Source: Desulfovibrio desulfuricans DSM 642 (lineage in GTDB: Bacteria > Desulfobacterota > Desulfovibrionia > Desulfovibrionales > Desulfovibrionaceae). From it: 64,000 nucleotides of DNA. The notes under the pieces were generated by a model that saw only the letters and a list, made by a program, of their open reading frames with translations, did not search any database and was not told the DNA's origin. A program made the position numbers and the translations under genes. Location: the NCBI RefSeq assembly GCF_000420465.1, contig NZ_ATUZ01000011.1, forward strand, positions 434,001-498,000, written 5' to 3'. Below, one piece after another: positions 33,754 through 42,151 of this stretch (the first letter of the stretch is position 1; each line of letters opens with the position of its first letter).

Positions 33754-34857
33754 ATGGGTTTCGCATTTATCAAGCACGACACAAATCTGGACTTCATCGG
33801 CAAGCGCCATTGGGCGTATGGCATTTCAGTGCTCCTGATTCTGGTCGGCCTCGCTTCCATGTTCATGGGGCAGGGCCTTAAAATGGGTATCGATTTTGCC
33901 GGCGGCGTGATCGCCCAGATTCAGTTTGAGCATCCTGTCAAGGATGAGGCACTCAAGAAAAGTCTGGATGTACCAGCCTTGCCCGGCATCAGCACCCAGA
34001 GGTTTGGCGATGGCGACAGGGATTATCTGCTGCGTTTTTCCCAGTCAGAAAATGCCAATGCCAGCCAGTTGCGCACTGCCCTGATAGATACGCTGGCAAG
34101 CGCTTTTCCTGACAACAAGGCTGAAATACAAAGACTTGAAGTTGTCGGCCCGAAGGTCGGCGCTGATTTGACCAACAAGGCTCTTGCAGCTCTGTATTAT
34201 TCAGTATTGCTGATCGCCGTCTACATTTCTGGCCGTTTTGAGCAGCGCTGGATGGCGGGGGCCGTAATGGCAGGCGCTCTTTGGGGTGGAATGTACCTTG
34301 CCGGGCTCACCGGGCTTGGCATGGGCTGGCTTGTATTGCTTTCACTCGCGATTACGCTGGTTGTCTGCTTTTTCCTCAAGCTCAACTTTGCGCTTGGGGC
34401 AATCGTAGGCCTGCTGCACGACGTCAGCATCACGCTTGGGCTATTGTCCGTTATGGGGGTTGAAATTGATCTCAACGTCATGGCGGCCTTGCTGACGCTG
34501 GTTGGCTATTCGCTCAACGATACCATCATCGTCTATGACCGCCTGCGCGAAAATCTGCGCGCTGCGCCTCAGTTGACAATGTCTGCGCTCATCAATCGCA
34601 GCGTCAACCAGACGCTTTCACGTACTATTCTGACAAGCGGCACTACGCTGCTGGCAACACTCTCGCTCTTTGTGCTTGGCGGCGGTGTTATTCATGACTT
34701 TGCCCTGACCATGCTCATAGGCGTTTTTGTGGGTACTGCTTCGTCCATTTACGTGTCTTCGGCCATTCTCCTGGCGCTGGGCGACTCTGAGTTTTATACT
34801 CAGCGCGCGCAGGAAGGCGTCAAATACGAGCGCCCCGGCGAACACGGCGTTGTGTAG
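33754..34857 (+). CDS. secF: Protein translocase subunit SecF
   Basis: A 367-residue protein with the SecF pattern: N-terminal membrane segment, GIDFAGGVIAQIQF (about 45-58), GPKVGADLTNKAL at the periplasmic domain exit, and the C-terminal helices with LTLVGYSLNDTIIVYDRLREN. It forms the SecDF complex. The ATG at 33754 has GGGAGG nine bases before; a longer frame starting inside secD is rejected. Two terminators follow. Confidence 0.97.
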   Translation: MGFAFIKHDTNLDFIGKRHWAYGISVLLILVGLASMFMGQGLKMGIDFAGGVIAQIQFEHPVKDEALKKSLDVPALPGISTQRFGDGDRDYLLRFSQSENANASQLRTALIDTLASAFPDNKAEIQRLEVVGPKVGADLTNKALAALYYSVLLIAVYISGRFEQRWMAGAVMAGALWGGMYLAGLTGLGMGWLVLLSLAITLVVCFFLKLNFALGAIVGLLHDVSITLGLLSVMGVEIDLNVMAALLTLVGYSLNDTIIVYDRLRENLRAAPQLTMSALINRSVNQTLSRTILTSGTTLLATLSLFVLGGGVIHDFALTMLIGVFVGTASSIYVSSAILLALGDSEFYTQRAQEGVKYERPGEHGVV

Positions 34858-34901
34858 CCTTTATTGCAAAGCGCAGATATGCTTTGCCTGAAAGATCAGT
34901 G

Positions 34902-34937
34902 AAAATCCCCGGTTGCCGCGGCAGCCGGGGATTTTTT
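34902..34937 (+). terminator. Intrinsic terminator after secF
   Basis: ATCCCCGG and its complement CCGGGGAT enclose a G/C-rich top, followed by seven T. Confidence 0.92.
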
Positions 34938-34974
34938 TCAGTCATACGGTCTGTACTGCTATAGTTCAGCTATG

Positions 34975-35005
34975 AAAAAAGGCATGCTGTGGGCATGCCT
35001 TTTTT
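34975..35005. terminator. Second, bidirectional terminator between secF and moaE
   Basis: AAAAAAGGCATGC (34975-34987) pairs with GCATGCCTTTTTT (34993-35005). It gives a U-run on both strands and should end the leftward moaE-like transcript. Confidence 0.9.
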
Positions 35006-35041
35006 ACAAGTCCGCCGATAAGGCAAACAGAAGCAAAAGCG

Positions 35042-35407
35042 TCAGGCATCGTGAATTTCCTGCTTGATGACGGCCTCGGCCTTGATACGGTCAAGCAGTT
35101 CTGCAAAAGTGGCTTTAACGTGCTCGCGTATGTCGCCCGCCACCACAAGAAAGAGCAGGTCGTCACCGGGTTTGAGCAGGCCTTCCTCGGCTTGGGCAAC
35201 GATGGCAAAAATTCCCGGCTGTTTTTCCATCTCGCGGCAGATGGCGTCCATCTTTGCGGTGTCGTGCGAAACTTGCACGGCTGTAACCGGGGCATGATCC
35301 CCGCGCGACCATGCGCGCACAACGCCGTTGTGCACCAGCATCATACCCACGTGGTCGGCGAAGCCGGGGCGGGCTTTGAGTTCCTGAAGAGTTTTGTTAA
35401 TGTCCAT
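35042..35407 (-). CDS. moaE: MoaE-like molybdopterin synthase large subunit
   Basis: A 121-residue protein resembling MoaE: VGMMLVHNGVVRAWSRG, a central GIFAIVAQAEEGLLKPGDDLLFLVVAGDIREHV and a C-terminal helix ending with lysine-bearing IKAEAVIKQE. In molybdopterin synthase MoaE binds two MoaD and converts precursor Z to the dithiolene. It is slightly shorter and divergent from E. coli MoaE. The ATG at 35407 is preferred over 35449. It lies alone, 28 kb from the MoaD-like gene, so partnership is inferred. Confidence 0.8.
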   Translation of the reverse strand: MDINKTLQELKARPGFADHVGMMLVHNGVVRAWSRGDHAPVTAVQVSHDTAKMDAICREMEKQPGIFAIVAQAEEGLLKPGDDLLFLVVAGDIREHVKATFAELLDRIKAEAVIKQEIHDA

Positions 35408-35492
35408 AAAAACCGCCTTGGTTTTATTGGCTAGATCAACGCCGTTCATTTCAGGCTACAACATGGCAGCCTTTGTATAAAGGACTTTATTC

Positions 35493-38216
35493 ATGGCGCA
35501 TTTATCGCAGTTACTCTCACGCCTGCCGGGCAATATTGATGTGCGCATGAGCACCATGGGCCATGTGGTGTGGGTGAGCTGGCACGACAGGCTCGCCCCC
35601 GCCGTAGGCCAGACGCTGCTGAATTATGGCGGCATGCTGGTGGGAGAAGAAGCGGAGCAGTCAATCTGGTTCTTCTTTACTGACGATGTTTTTCTGGCTC
35701 TGGCCCGGCTGATGGTGTGGGGCAACTTTAACGAACTGCCCGTTGCTATTGAACTGTTCCCGGGGCGGTTGCAGTTCGGGCGCAAGCGCGAGGTCAACCT
35801 GCTGCTGGATGGAGCCTTGCAGGCCCAGCAGATCGTTGTGACCGATGCCCTTGAAATCTGGATACATCCCAAGAGTCGCGAGGGTAAAAAGGGACTGCCC
35901 GGCATCACCTTTGAGCGCCGTTCCGGGCGGCAGGGCATGGCGGGTGTGGACTGGGCCTCCATGACGGTTGACGTGCGCATGCCCTATGCCTCCACTCAAT
36001 CGTGGTTTGCCGTGCTGCACCCCTTGGGCAGCCCGCTCGACAAGGCCTATCAGGTCGGCTGGACGTCCATGTTCAAGCGGCTTGAAGTTCTGCTGCAAAA
36101 GCACAAGATCAAATCCATCGTGGACAATACGTTCATGATGATTGCCATAGACAACCTGCAAATGCTGCGCACCTTCATGCGCGACTATCTGCACAGCTTT
36201 GACAAGGAAAAAAACGAAGCAGCGGGCTACTGGCCCTGCGTAAGCGTGGTTGCCGACCGCAACAACCTGAATTTCAATGCTGATCTGCCCAAGAAGATAG
36301 GCTTGCAATGGGATAATCTCATGCCGGATTTTCCCTACCTGAGCTATCGCAACGCCTATCTGCTGGGCGAGGGGTTTACTGTCCGCGATCTGCGCTTTAC
36401 CGGCGAGCAGATGGCCATGGACAGCTGGTGCAACGTGATGCTGGACGAAAACAGCCTCAGCGGCAGGTCTATTGCGCTGCTGATGCCAAGCCGCCTCACA
36501 TCGCCCAGCCCTTCTGGCATGGGCTGCGTCTATTGCGGTATTCACAGCCATGATTCGTCAGAATGCCCCACGCGTTTTGGGGCAGCCTCCAACAGCCAGG
36601 AAGTGTGGGAAAACATCGGGCAGCTAGATCTTGAAGCCATCAATGAAGGGTTCCGCAGCATCGAAATGACGCTGACGGAAAAGGGGGCAGGCGGCTACGG
36701 GGCGGTGCTTGGCGGCGAAGACGATGCCGCTGTGGTGCTGCGCGCCGTGCTTGAAATAAATTCTGCCTGCCAGTTGCGCAACGTGCCGAGGCACTGGCTT
36801 TACCGCATGCGTGAGCCAGAGCCCAACGAGGCCGTGCCTTCCAAGGATGACAGCCCCGCCTGGGATCTGCTGGACAAGCTCATAACTACATCTCCGTCTG
36901 AAATGTCGGAGATGGAAAAGAAGATAAGCCAGGCAATTTCGCGGCATCAGCGCGATCCGCGTCTGCACATGGTGCAGGCTTTTGCGCACATTGAGCGCAA
37001 CGATTATCCCCGTGCTGAAGCGGCCTTCCGCAATGCGGCGGTGCTTACGCCGTCGCCCGCCTTGCAGGCCTGGACAGAATTTTTTCTTGCGCGTCTGGCG
37101 GAAGAACAAGGGCAGTTTTCTCAGGCCATAGAACAGTATTCACAAATTTGGCGCGTCATGCCCCAGTGGCGCGAGGTCAAGTACCGCGAAATCGTTTGTC
37201 AGGTAAAAATGGGTTTTTGCGAGCCTGTGTTGGATCAGCTTATAACGCTCATCCGCGAAGAACCGGCGTACTTCAACAGGGCTCTCATAGATCCGGCCCT
37301 TGAGCGCGGCCGCCTGCTGATCCTTTCAGCCCTGTATGACCTGTGGACAGAGGCCAAAAAATGCGCAGATGCCGACAGGGTTCGTGTCAACGAGATCAGT
37401 GGCCGTATCAATGCATGGTTTGCGCCGGAACATCCTGTTCAGTTGCAACTGGGTGAAAAGGTGCGTGAACTGGAAACCCTGGCCAACATCAACAACTACC
37501 TTGCCTACCTCAAGGTCGTGGCTGAGCGGCCCAACCTTGAAAGGGAAATGGAAGACTGCATAGCCCGAGAAGTTGAAGACCTCCGCAACCGATACAAGTA
37601 CTATCTTGATATCCTGCAGGAAATTCGGGATGAAGCCTCCTGGTTCCCCTTTCCTGCGGCACTGCGGGAGTTCAGTCAGGAATTTAACGAGAGCGCTGGC
37701 ATCATCAACCGGGCATTTTCGTGCAACTTCAAGGAGGCCGAGGCCTTCAAGCGCGCTCAGGGGGAAACTCCCCACCTTGCTGAATTGTTGCGCAGTCTGC
37801 GCAAGCGCTTGCAATTTTTGCGAATGGTACGCGATGGAACTCTTTTTGGCCTTACCCTGCTCAAGACGTTCATGTGGATGGAGGCCTTGGGGCTGCTGCT
37901 GTGCTTCGTTGCCGTGCCGGTGGTCTATTTTTGGGGCGATACGCTGCGTCTGGGCTGGCTGCGGGACATTCTTGGCTCCGAACCGTGGTCGATCCAGAAG
38001 ATTCTGATTCTCATTGTGACCATGGTTTCTCTGGGGACTGCGGCCCTGCGTACGACACTTGTTTTTGACCGCAAACGTGAGCGGCTGCTTGAGGAAGCGC
38101 GGCAGCAGCGTGAACAGGCGCAGCAAACACGGCTTGAGCGCGTTCGTCAGCAACGCAGGCTTGAGGCTGAGCGCGCCCAGAAAAAGAAGGATGCGGAGCA
38201 AGCGGGGAAGAAGTAG
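35493..38216 (+). CDS. Large unknown membrane-anchored protein with zinc knuckle and TPR-like region
   Basis: I do not recognise this 907-residue protein as a whole. Residues 345-358 read CVYCGIHSHDSSEC, an exact CX2CX4HX4C zinc-knuckle pattern (Cys345, Cys348, His353, Cys358). Residues about 475-565 look like two or three TPR helical pairs (DPRLHMVQAFAHIERNDYPRAEAAFRNA). Two membrane segments lie near 793-815 and 836-858, and the last 48 residues are a highly charged coiled coil rich in Arg, Gln and Glu. The N-terminal 340 residues have no visible motif. There is no signal peptide, so the bulk should be cytoplasmic. It is followed by a small unknown gene. Confidence 0.85.
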   Translation: MAHLSQLLSRLPGNIDVRMSTMGHVVWVSWHDRLAPAVGQTLLNYGGMLVGEEAEQSIWFFFTDDVFLALARLMVWGNFNELPVAIELFPGRLQFGRKREVNLLLDGALQAQQIVVTDALEIWIHPKSREGKKGLPGITFERRSGRQGMAGVDWASMTVDVRMPYASTQSWFAVLHPLGSPLDKAYQVGWTSMFKRLEVLLQKHKIKSIVDNTFMMIAIDNLQMLRTFMRDYLHSFDKEKNEAAGYWPCVSVVADRNNLNFNADLPKKIGLQWDNLMPDFPYLSYRNAYLLGEGFTVRDLRFTGEQMAMDSWCNVMLDENSLSGRSIALLMPSRLTSPSPSGMGCVYCGIHSHDSSECPTRFGAASNSQEVWENIGQLDLEAINEGFRSIEMTLTEKGAGGYGAVLGGEDDAAVVLRAVLEINSACQLRNVPRHWLYRMREPEPNEAVPSKDDSPAWDLLDKLITTSPSEMSEMEKKISQAISRHQRDPRLHMVQAFAHIERNDYPRAEAAFRNAAVLTPSPALQAWTEFFLARLAEEQGQFSQAIEQYSQIWRVMPQWREVKYREIVCQVKMGFCEPVLDQLITLIREEPAYFNRALIDPALERGRLLILSALYDLWTEAKKCADADRVRVNEISGRINAWFAPEHPVQLQLGEKVRELETLANINNYLAYLKVVAERPNLEREMEDCIAREVEDLRNRYKYYLDILQEIRDEASWFPFPAALREFSQEFNESAGIINRAFSCNFKEAEAFKRAQGETPHLAELLRSLRKRLQFLRMVRDGTLFGLTLLKTFMWMEALGLLLCFVAVPVVYFWGDTLRLGWLRDILGSEPWSIQKILILIVTMVSLGTAALRTTLVFDRKRERLLEEARQQREQAQQTRLERVRQQRRLEAERAQKKKDAEQAGKK

Positions 38217-38290
38217 CTAAACTTGGGCCAGACACTTGCGTAATTTATCGATAATTGTTATTAATAAATTAAGCACTCGAGGAGGAAGCC

Positions 38291-38638
38291 ATGACATCCC
38301 TGAAGGATTTTTCTCTTTACAATATAGACTGGAACCTCAGCCCCGAACACGCCGTCACCATGTATCTGGAATGGGGAAATAACGACTGGCATTCAGAATA
38401 CCCGCCGGTTCGCTCCAAGGAAGATGTGTCCCACTACTTTGTGGTGGACAGCTGGCAGGAACCGCCTGTTATACGGCTTGTGAGGCGTAATTCTGAAAGG
38501 GCGGACGATCTGATTACCGTTCCCCTGCCTTCGGTTCTGATGGAAGATTACCGCAAGGTTCACGGTTCCTGGCGGGGCATAAGCGAGCCTACCCCCGAAG
38601 TGAAGTCCTGGCTCAAAAAGGAGCTTGGGCAGGATTGA
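38291..38638 (+). CDS. Small conserved protein, possibly the DVU0772-type family
   Basis: The 115-residue cytosolic protein is rich in Trp, with the segments DWNLSPEHAVTMYLEWGNN and YFVVDSWQEPPVIRLVRRNSE. It resembles, from memory, a small Desulfovibrio family named after D. vulgaris DVU0772; this match is uncertain and the function is unknown. GAGGAGG precedes the ATG. A 74-base AT-rich gap separates it from the large gene upstream, enough for its own promoter, and a terminator follows. Confidence 0.8.
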   Translation: MTSLKDFSLYNIDWNLSPEHAVTMYLEWGNNDWHSEYPPVRSKEDVSHYFVVDSWQEPPVIRLVRRNSERADDLITVPLPSVLMEDYRKVHGSWRGISEPTPEVKSWLKKELGQD

Positions 38639-38687
38639 TGCCCAGCGCAGGGTGCATCTGAGGCACCCCAAAATACAAAGAAATGTT

Positions 38688-38715
38688 AAAAGGCCCGCGT
38701 AAAGCGGGCCTTTCT
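38688..38715 (+). terminator. Terminator between the small unknown gene and the amino-acid ABC operon
   Basis: AAAGGCCCGC pairs with GCGGGCCTTT around GTAAA; it can serve both convergent transcripts. Confidence 0.88.
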
Positions 38716-38746
38716 CGTGACCTGGAAGAAGGTCAAAAGGCGTGCG

Positions 38747-39415
38747 TTAGCGCGCCCCAAAACCGGGGATACGGTATCTGTCTTCAAGCCAACGCAACAG
38801 AAACGTTGCCAGGGTGACCATTGCCAGATAGTACGCGCCTACAGCAATAAAGACTTCGGTAAAACGAAACGTATCAGAGGCAACAACCTTGCCCTCGCCC
38901 ATGAGTTCAAGGCACGTAACCAGATAGGCCAGCGAACTGTACTTGATAAGATAGATGATCTCATTGCCGCAGCCGGGCAGGGCGCGTCTGGCCGCCTGAG
39001 GAATGATGATCCACGAGACTGTCTGCCACTGGCTGAACCCAAGCGCCTGTGCGGCGCGCACCTGCCCCTGTCTGATGGAAAGCAGCGCTCCCCGCACGTA
39101 TTCCGACTGATAGGCGGCGGTGCAGAGTGTGAAACTGGTCAGGGCCGCGCCAAAGGGCGAAAAGAAAATGCCGAGTTTTGGCAGAGCATAATAGATCATC
39201 ATCAGTTGCACGGCCAGGGGCACACCGCGTATCAGCGAGGTATAGCCGTTGCCAAGGCGGCGCAGCCAGCGCGGCCCAAAAGCGCGGGCGCAACCCAGGA
39301 GTACGCCGCCCGCAAAGCCGAGGCTCCCGGCTGGAATAATGAGCGCAATCGAAATCAGCAGCCCACGGTTCAGGGCTGGCAGCAGTTCGTTGCTGAAAAA
39401 GGCCGCGTCCAGCAC
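38747..39415 (-). CDS. Polar amino-acid ABC transporter permease (second)
   Basis: A 222-residue HisM/GlnP-type permease with about five membrane segments and the EAA-type loop GQVRAAQALGFSQWQTVSWIIIPQAARRALPG. It would pair with the permease at 40177-40869 as a heterodimer. It starts with GTG immediately after the ATPase stop codon (no bases between), so it depends on translational coupling. It is the last gene of the operon. Confidence 0.92.
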   Translation of the reverse strand: MLDAAFFSNELLPALNRGLLISIALIIPAGSLGFAGGVLLGCARAFGPRWLRRLGNGYTSLIRGVPLAVQLMMIYYALPKLGIFFSPFGAALTSFTLCTAAYQSEYVRGALLSIRQGQVRAAQALGFSQWQTVSWIIIPQAARRALPGCGNEIIYLIKYSSLAYLVTCLELMGEGKVVASDTFRFTEVFIAVGAYYLAMVTLATFLLRWLEDRYRIPGFGAR

Positions 39416-40174
39416 TTAGGCCCCCATCTCCAGCAGGCGCTGGCAAAAATCGCGGGTACGCGTGTTTGACCCTTCGGCCAGCAGTACGGCGGGCGAGCCC
39501 TGTTCAATAAGCTTGCCGTGTTCCATGAAAATAATTTCGGTGGCAAGGGCACGGGCAAAATCCATCTGGTGCGTTGCCATGACCATGGTCATGCCGCCGC
39601 TGGCGAGATCGCGAATAACGGCAAGCACTTCGCCCACAAGCTCGGGGTCAAGGGCCGAGGTCGGTTCATCAAGCAGAATAACCTTGGGGTCCATGGCGAG
39701 GGCGCGGGCCATGGCCACGCGCTGCTTCTGGCCGCCAGAGAGCTGCGCCGGGTACAGGCTTGCGCGGCGGGCAAGGCCCACGCGGGCCAGTTCTTCCTGT
39801 GCGCGGGCGCGCGCATCGGCAGCAGACATGCCGCGCACCTTGCGCAGAGCTATAGCCACGTTTTCTTCGGCGGTAAGGTGATCAAACAGGTTGAAATCCT
39901 GAAAGATCATGCCAACCTGGGCACGAAAGGCGCACAGTGCGGCCTTGTCCGTGCGGTTGAGCAACTGGCCTTCAAGATAAATCTCTCCGGAATCGGGGGG
40001 GATAAGGCAGTTGATGCTTTGAAGAAACGTGCTCTTGCCCGCGCCGGAAGGCCCGATGAGCACCTTGAGTTCGCCCCGGTTCACCGTGAGACTGCAATTA
40101 TCCAGAATGGGCTTGCCGCCCAACATTTTGGAAATGCCTTTGACCTGCAATACCGCTTGTTGATCCACGCTCAT
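39416..40174 (-). CDS. Polar amino-acid ABC transporter ATP-binding protein
   Basis: A 252-residue ATPase of the GlnQ/HisP group. Walker A is GPSGAGKST (about 39-47), the signature LSGGQKQRVAMARALAM (about 143-159) and Walker B VILLDEPTSALDPELVGEVL; the DPELVGEVL extension is typical of amino-acid importers. It energises the two permeases. It starts two bases after the upstream permease stop. Confidence 0.95.
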   Translation of the reverse strand: MSVDQQAVLQVKGISKMLGGKPILDNCSLTVNRGELKVLIGPSGAGKSTFLQSINCLIPPDSGEIYLEGQLLNRTDKAALCAFRAQVGMIFQDFNLFDHLTAEENVAIALRKVRGMSAADARARAQEELARVGLARRASLYPAQLSGGQKQRVAMARALAMDPKVILLDEPTSALDPELVGEVLAVIRDLASGGMTMVMATHQMDFARALATEIIFMEHGKLIEQGSPAVLLAEGSNTRTRDFCQRLLEMGA

Positions 40175-40176
40175 GC

Positions 40177-40869
40177 TTATCCCATACCCATGCCTTCCAT
40201 GCCGATCCCTGAGGAATAGCCGGGTACATGGATTTTTTGTTCCAGAAGACGCAACAGTTTCAGCACCACCAGCGTCAGCACAAAATACAGTACGCCCGCT
40301 GTGGCGTAGAGGGCCAGATGCTCGTGCGTTCTGGCTGCCACAAACGAGGTGCGGGCCATGATGTCTTGCGTACCGAGCACAAAGCAGATGGCCGAATCCT
40401 TGAGGAGAATAGAAAATTCGTTGGCCCAGCCAGGGATGGAGAGGCGCATGGCCTGAGGCAAAATAATGGAGCAGATGCCTGTTCTTTCGCGCATGCCAAG
40501 GGCGCGCGCGGCATTGAGCTGCCCGTGGGGCAGGCTTTCGATAGCGCCCCTGAAAATCTGCGACTGGTAGGCCGTGCTGGTGCTGCCAAGAACGATACAG
40601 CAGATGAAAAAGGGATCAATGGAAATACCGATGCTGATGAACAGGCCGTAGCAGAGGAACAGCAGCACCAAAATGGGCACACCTCTGAAAAACCAAACAT
40701 ACAACGCCACCAGCCGCCGAAGCCAGGGGCCGCCATAGACCTGGGCCACGGCCATGGGCACGCCAAGCAGCAGACCCATTGTCAGCGACAGGGTGACGTT
40801 GCCCACCGTAACCAGACTGCCGGACAGAATGGAGGGCAGGGCGTTGTATACCACAAGCAGTGAATTCAT
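40177..40869 (-). CDS. Polar amino-acid ABC transporter permease (first)
   Basis: About 230 residues, with membrane segments and the loop GQLNAARALGMRERTGICSIILPQAMRLSIPG expected for the HisMQ family. The ATG at 40869 is chosen over an upstream GTG at 40893 because the longer form begins inside the hairpin separating it from the binding-protein gene. It is the second gene of the importer operon. Confidence 0.92.
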   Translation of the reverse strand: MNSLLVVYNALPSILSGSLVTVGNVTLSLTMGLLLGVPMAVAQVYGGPWLRRLVALYVWFFRGVPILVLLFLCYGLFISIGISIDPFFICCIVLGSTSTAYQSQIFRGAIESLPHGQLNAARALGMRERTGICSIILPQAMRLSIPGWANEFSILLKDSAICFVLGTQDIMARTSFVAARTHEHLALYATAGVLYFVLTLVVLKLLRLLEQKIHVPGYSSGIGMEGMGMG

Positions 40870-40893
40870 GTATGGAGGGTGCCTTTTCCGCAC

Positions 40894-40930
40894 AAGCGCG
40901 AACCGTCCGGGTTGCAGGCGGTTCGCGCTT
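40894..40930 (-). terminator. Hairpin between binding-protein and permease genes of the amino-acid importer
   Basis: AAGCGCGAACCG (40894-40905) pairs perfectly with CGGTTCGCGCTT (40919-40930). It has no long U-run, so it probably stabilises the 5' part of the mRNA and reduces read-through into the permease genes. Confidence 0.6.
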
Positions 40931-40954
40931 GACGTGTGGGCGCTTGCGCGTCCG

Positions 40955-41698
40955 TTATTTGCTCAGGTATTTCTGCTGCAGTTCTTTCCAGTAGGGGTCG
41001 GCCATAAGCTTTTTATAGCCTTCGTTCACCAGCTTCTGCAGTTCCTTGTCGTCTTTGCGCATGGCAACGCCGAAATTGTCGGGTTCGCCGTGGGTGCCGG
41101 CCTTCTTGACGGCGCGGCCATTTTCAATGGCGTTGTTGGCGGGCAGTTCGTCCATCAGGGCAGCCTGGATGCGGCCATTGAGGAGGTCTTCAACCGCAAG
41201 GGGGGAAGATTCGTAAAAGCGCAGTTCAAAAGGATATTTCTTTTCTTCCTGCTCTTTTTTGATGTCGTTGGCTTCAGAGGTGCCGCGCTGAACGCCGAGC
41301 TGGATTTTTTTGCCCAGAATGTCGGCAGGGGTCAACTTGGAATCGGCGGGCACAACAAACACGCGCGAAACCGTCCAGTAGGGGTTGGAGAACTGCACAA
41401 CCTTGGCGCGCTCTGCAGTGATGCTCATGCCGGAGTCAACCATGTCGATCTGCTTGGCGAGCAGGGCGGGGATGATGCCGTCCCATGCCATGGGCTTGTG
41501 AACTACTTCAAATCCCATGGTCTTGGCTATCCAGTTCATGGAATCCACGTCAAAACCAGCGGGTTTGCCAGTTTTTTCATCCATGTATGCAAAGGGCGGA
41601 TAGTCGGGGTCAATGCCGTTCACATAGGCCTTTTTGGCAAATGCGGGCACGGCGGCCAGCACGGCGGCCAGCAGGGCGCAGACGAGAAGCTTCTTCAT
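40955..41698 (-). CDS. Polar amino-acid ABC transporter substrate-binding protein (family 3)
   Basis: A 247-residue precursor with a signal peptide (MKKLLVCALLAAVLAAVPAFA, cleaved near residue 21). The mature protein begins with GIDPDYPPFAYMDEKTGKPAGFDVDSM, the family 3 solute-binding signature, followed by DMVDSGMSITAERAKVVQFSNPY. It would deliver a polar amino acid to the permeases; the ligand cannot be read. GAGGGGG precedes the ATG at 41698; a longer frame reaching 42061 runs through repeat DNA and is rejected. Confidence 0.95.
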   Translation of the reverse strand: MKKLLVCALLAAVLAAVPAFAKKAYVNGIDPDYPPFAYMDEKTGKPAGFDVDSMNWIAKTMGFEVVHKPMAWDGIIPALLAKQIDMVDSGMSITAERAKVVQFSNPYWTVSRVFVVPADSKLTPADILGKKIQLGVQRGTSEANDIKKEQEEKKYPFELRFYESSPLAVEDLLNGRIQAALMDELPANNAIENGRAVKKAGTHGEPDNFGVAMRKDDKELQKLVNEGYKKLMADPYWKELQQKYLSK

Positions 41699-42151
41699 GT
41701 TCAATTTCCCCCTCGGAAAGGACAGAACGGACATGCGCCGACACTGCCGCCTTGGGCGGCTGGCGCGCATACCTGCGCGGTTGGGATTTATTACCAACGC
41801 CGCGCGGCCACTGCAAAACAAGGTCTTTCTGTAACAGAAGGAGGGCTGTGACGCAAGGGCGACAGCCCGCGTCACAGGGCCGCCGTGGCAGAGTGCGGCC
41901 CGAAATGTTCGAGCCGGAGTCGGCTTTGCCGACCCGAAAGCGAGGGCATTTCGCGAATAAGAGGAAGCCGCAAGGGCGATAGCCCGCGTCACAGGGCCGC
42001 CGGGGTCTGTCTGTAATTCCAAGGGGCGATTCTTGTGCTTTGTAACGAAAGAGAATAACATTACATTGTTTGAGTATCTGTGTTTTCAGCAACAGCGCGG
42101 CTTGCCGTGCGCAAACGTGGTGCCGGATCCATCGGCACAGCGCCGCTCCTC
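41699..42151. repeat. Repeat-rich intergenic region
   Basis: The segment CGCAAGGGCGA-C/T-AGCCCGCGTCACAG-GGCCGCCG occurs at 41852-41887 and again at 41969-42004 (36 bases, two mismatches). The first copy also forms a 9+9 hairpin (CTGTGACGC 41846-41854 with GCGTCACAG 41869-41877). A GTCGGC-TTT-GCCGAC hairpin lies between the copies. A leftward frame crosses here, but its repeated RRPCDAG-RPC segments reflect the DNA repeat, not a conserved protein. The promoters of the divergent importer and WbaP genes must also be in this region. Confidence 0.7.

Noticed and set aside
41610-42092. Cys/Arg/Pro-rich leftward frame (RRPCDAG repeats) upstream of the amino-acid binding-protein gene
   Set aside because: The protein repeat is a by-product of the DNA direct repeat, and the frame overlaps the binding-protein start.
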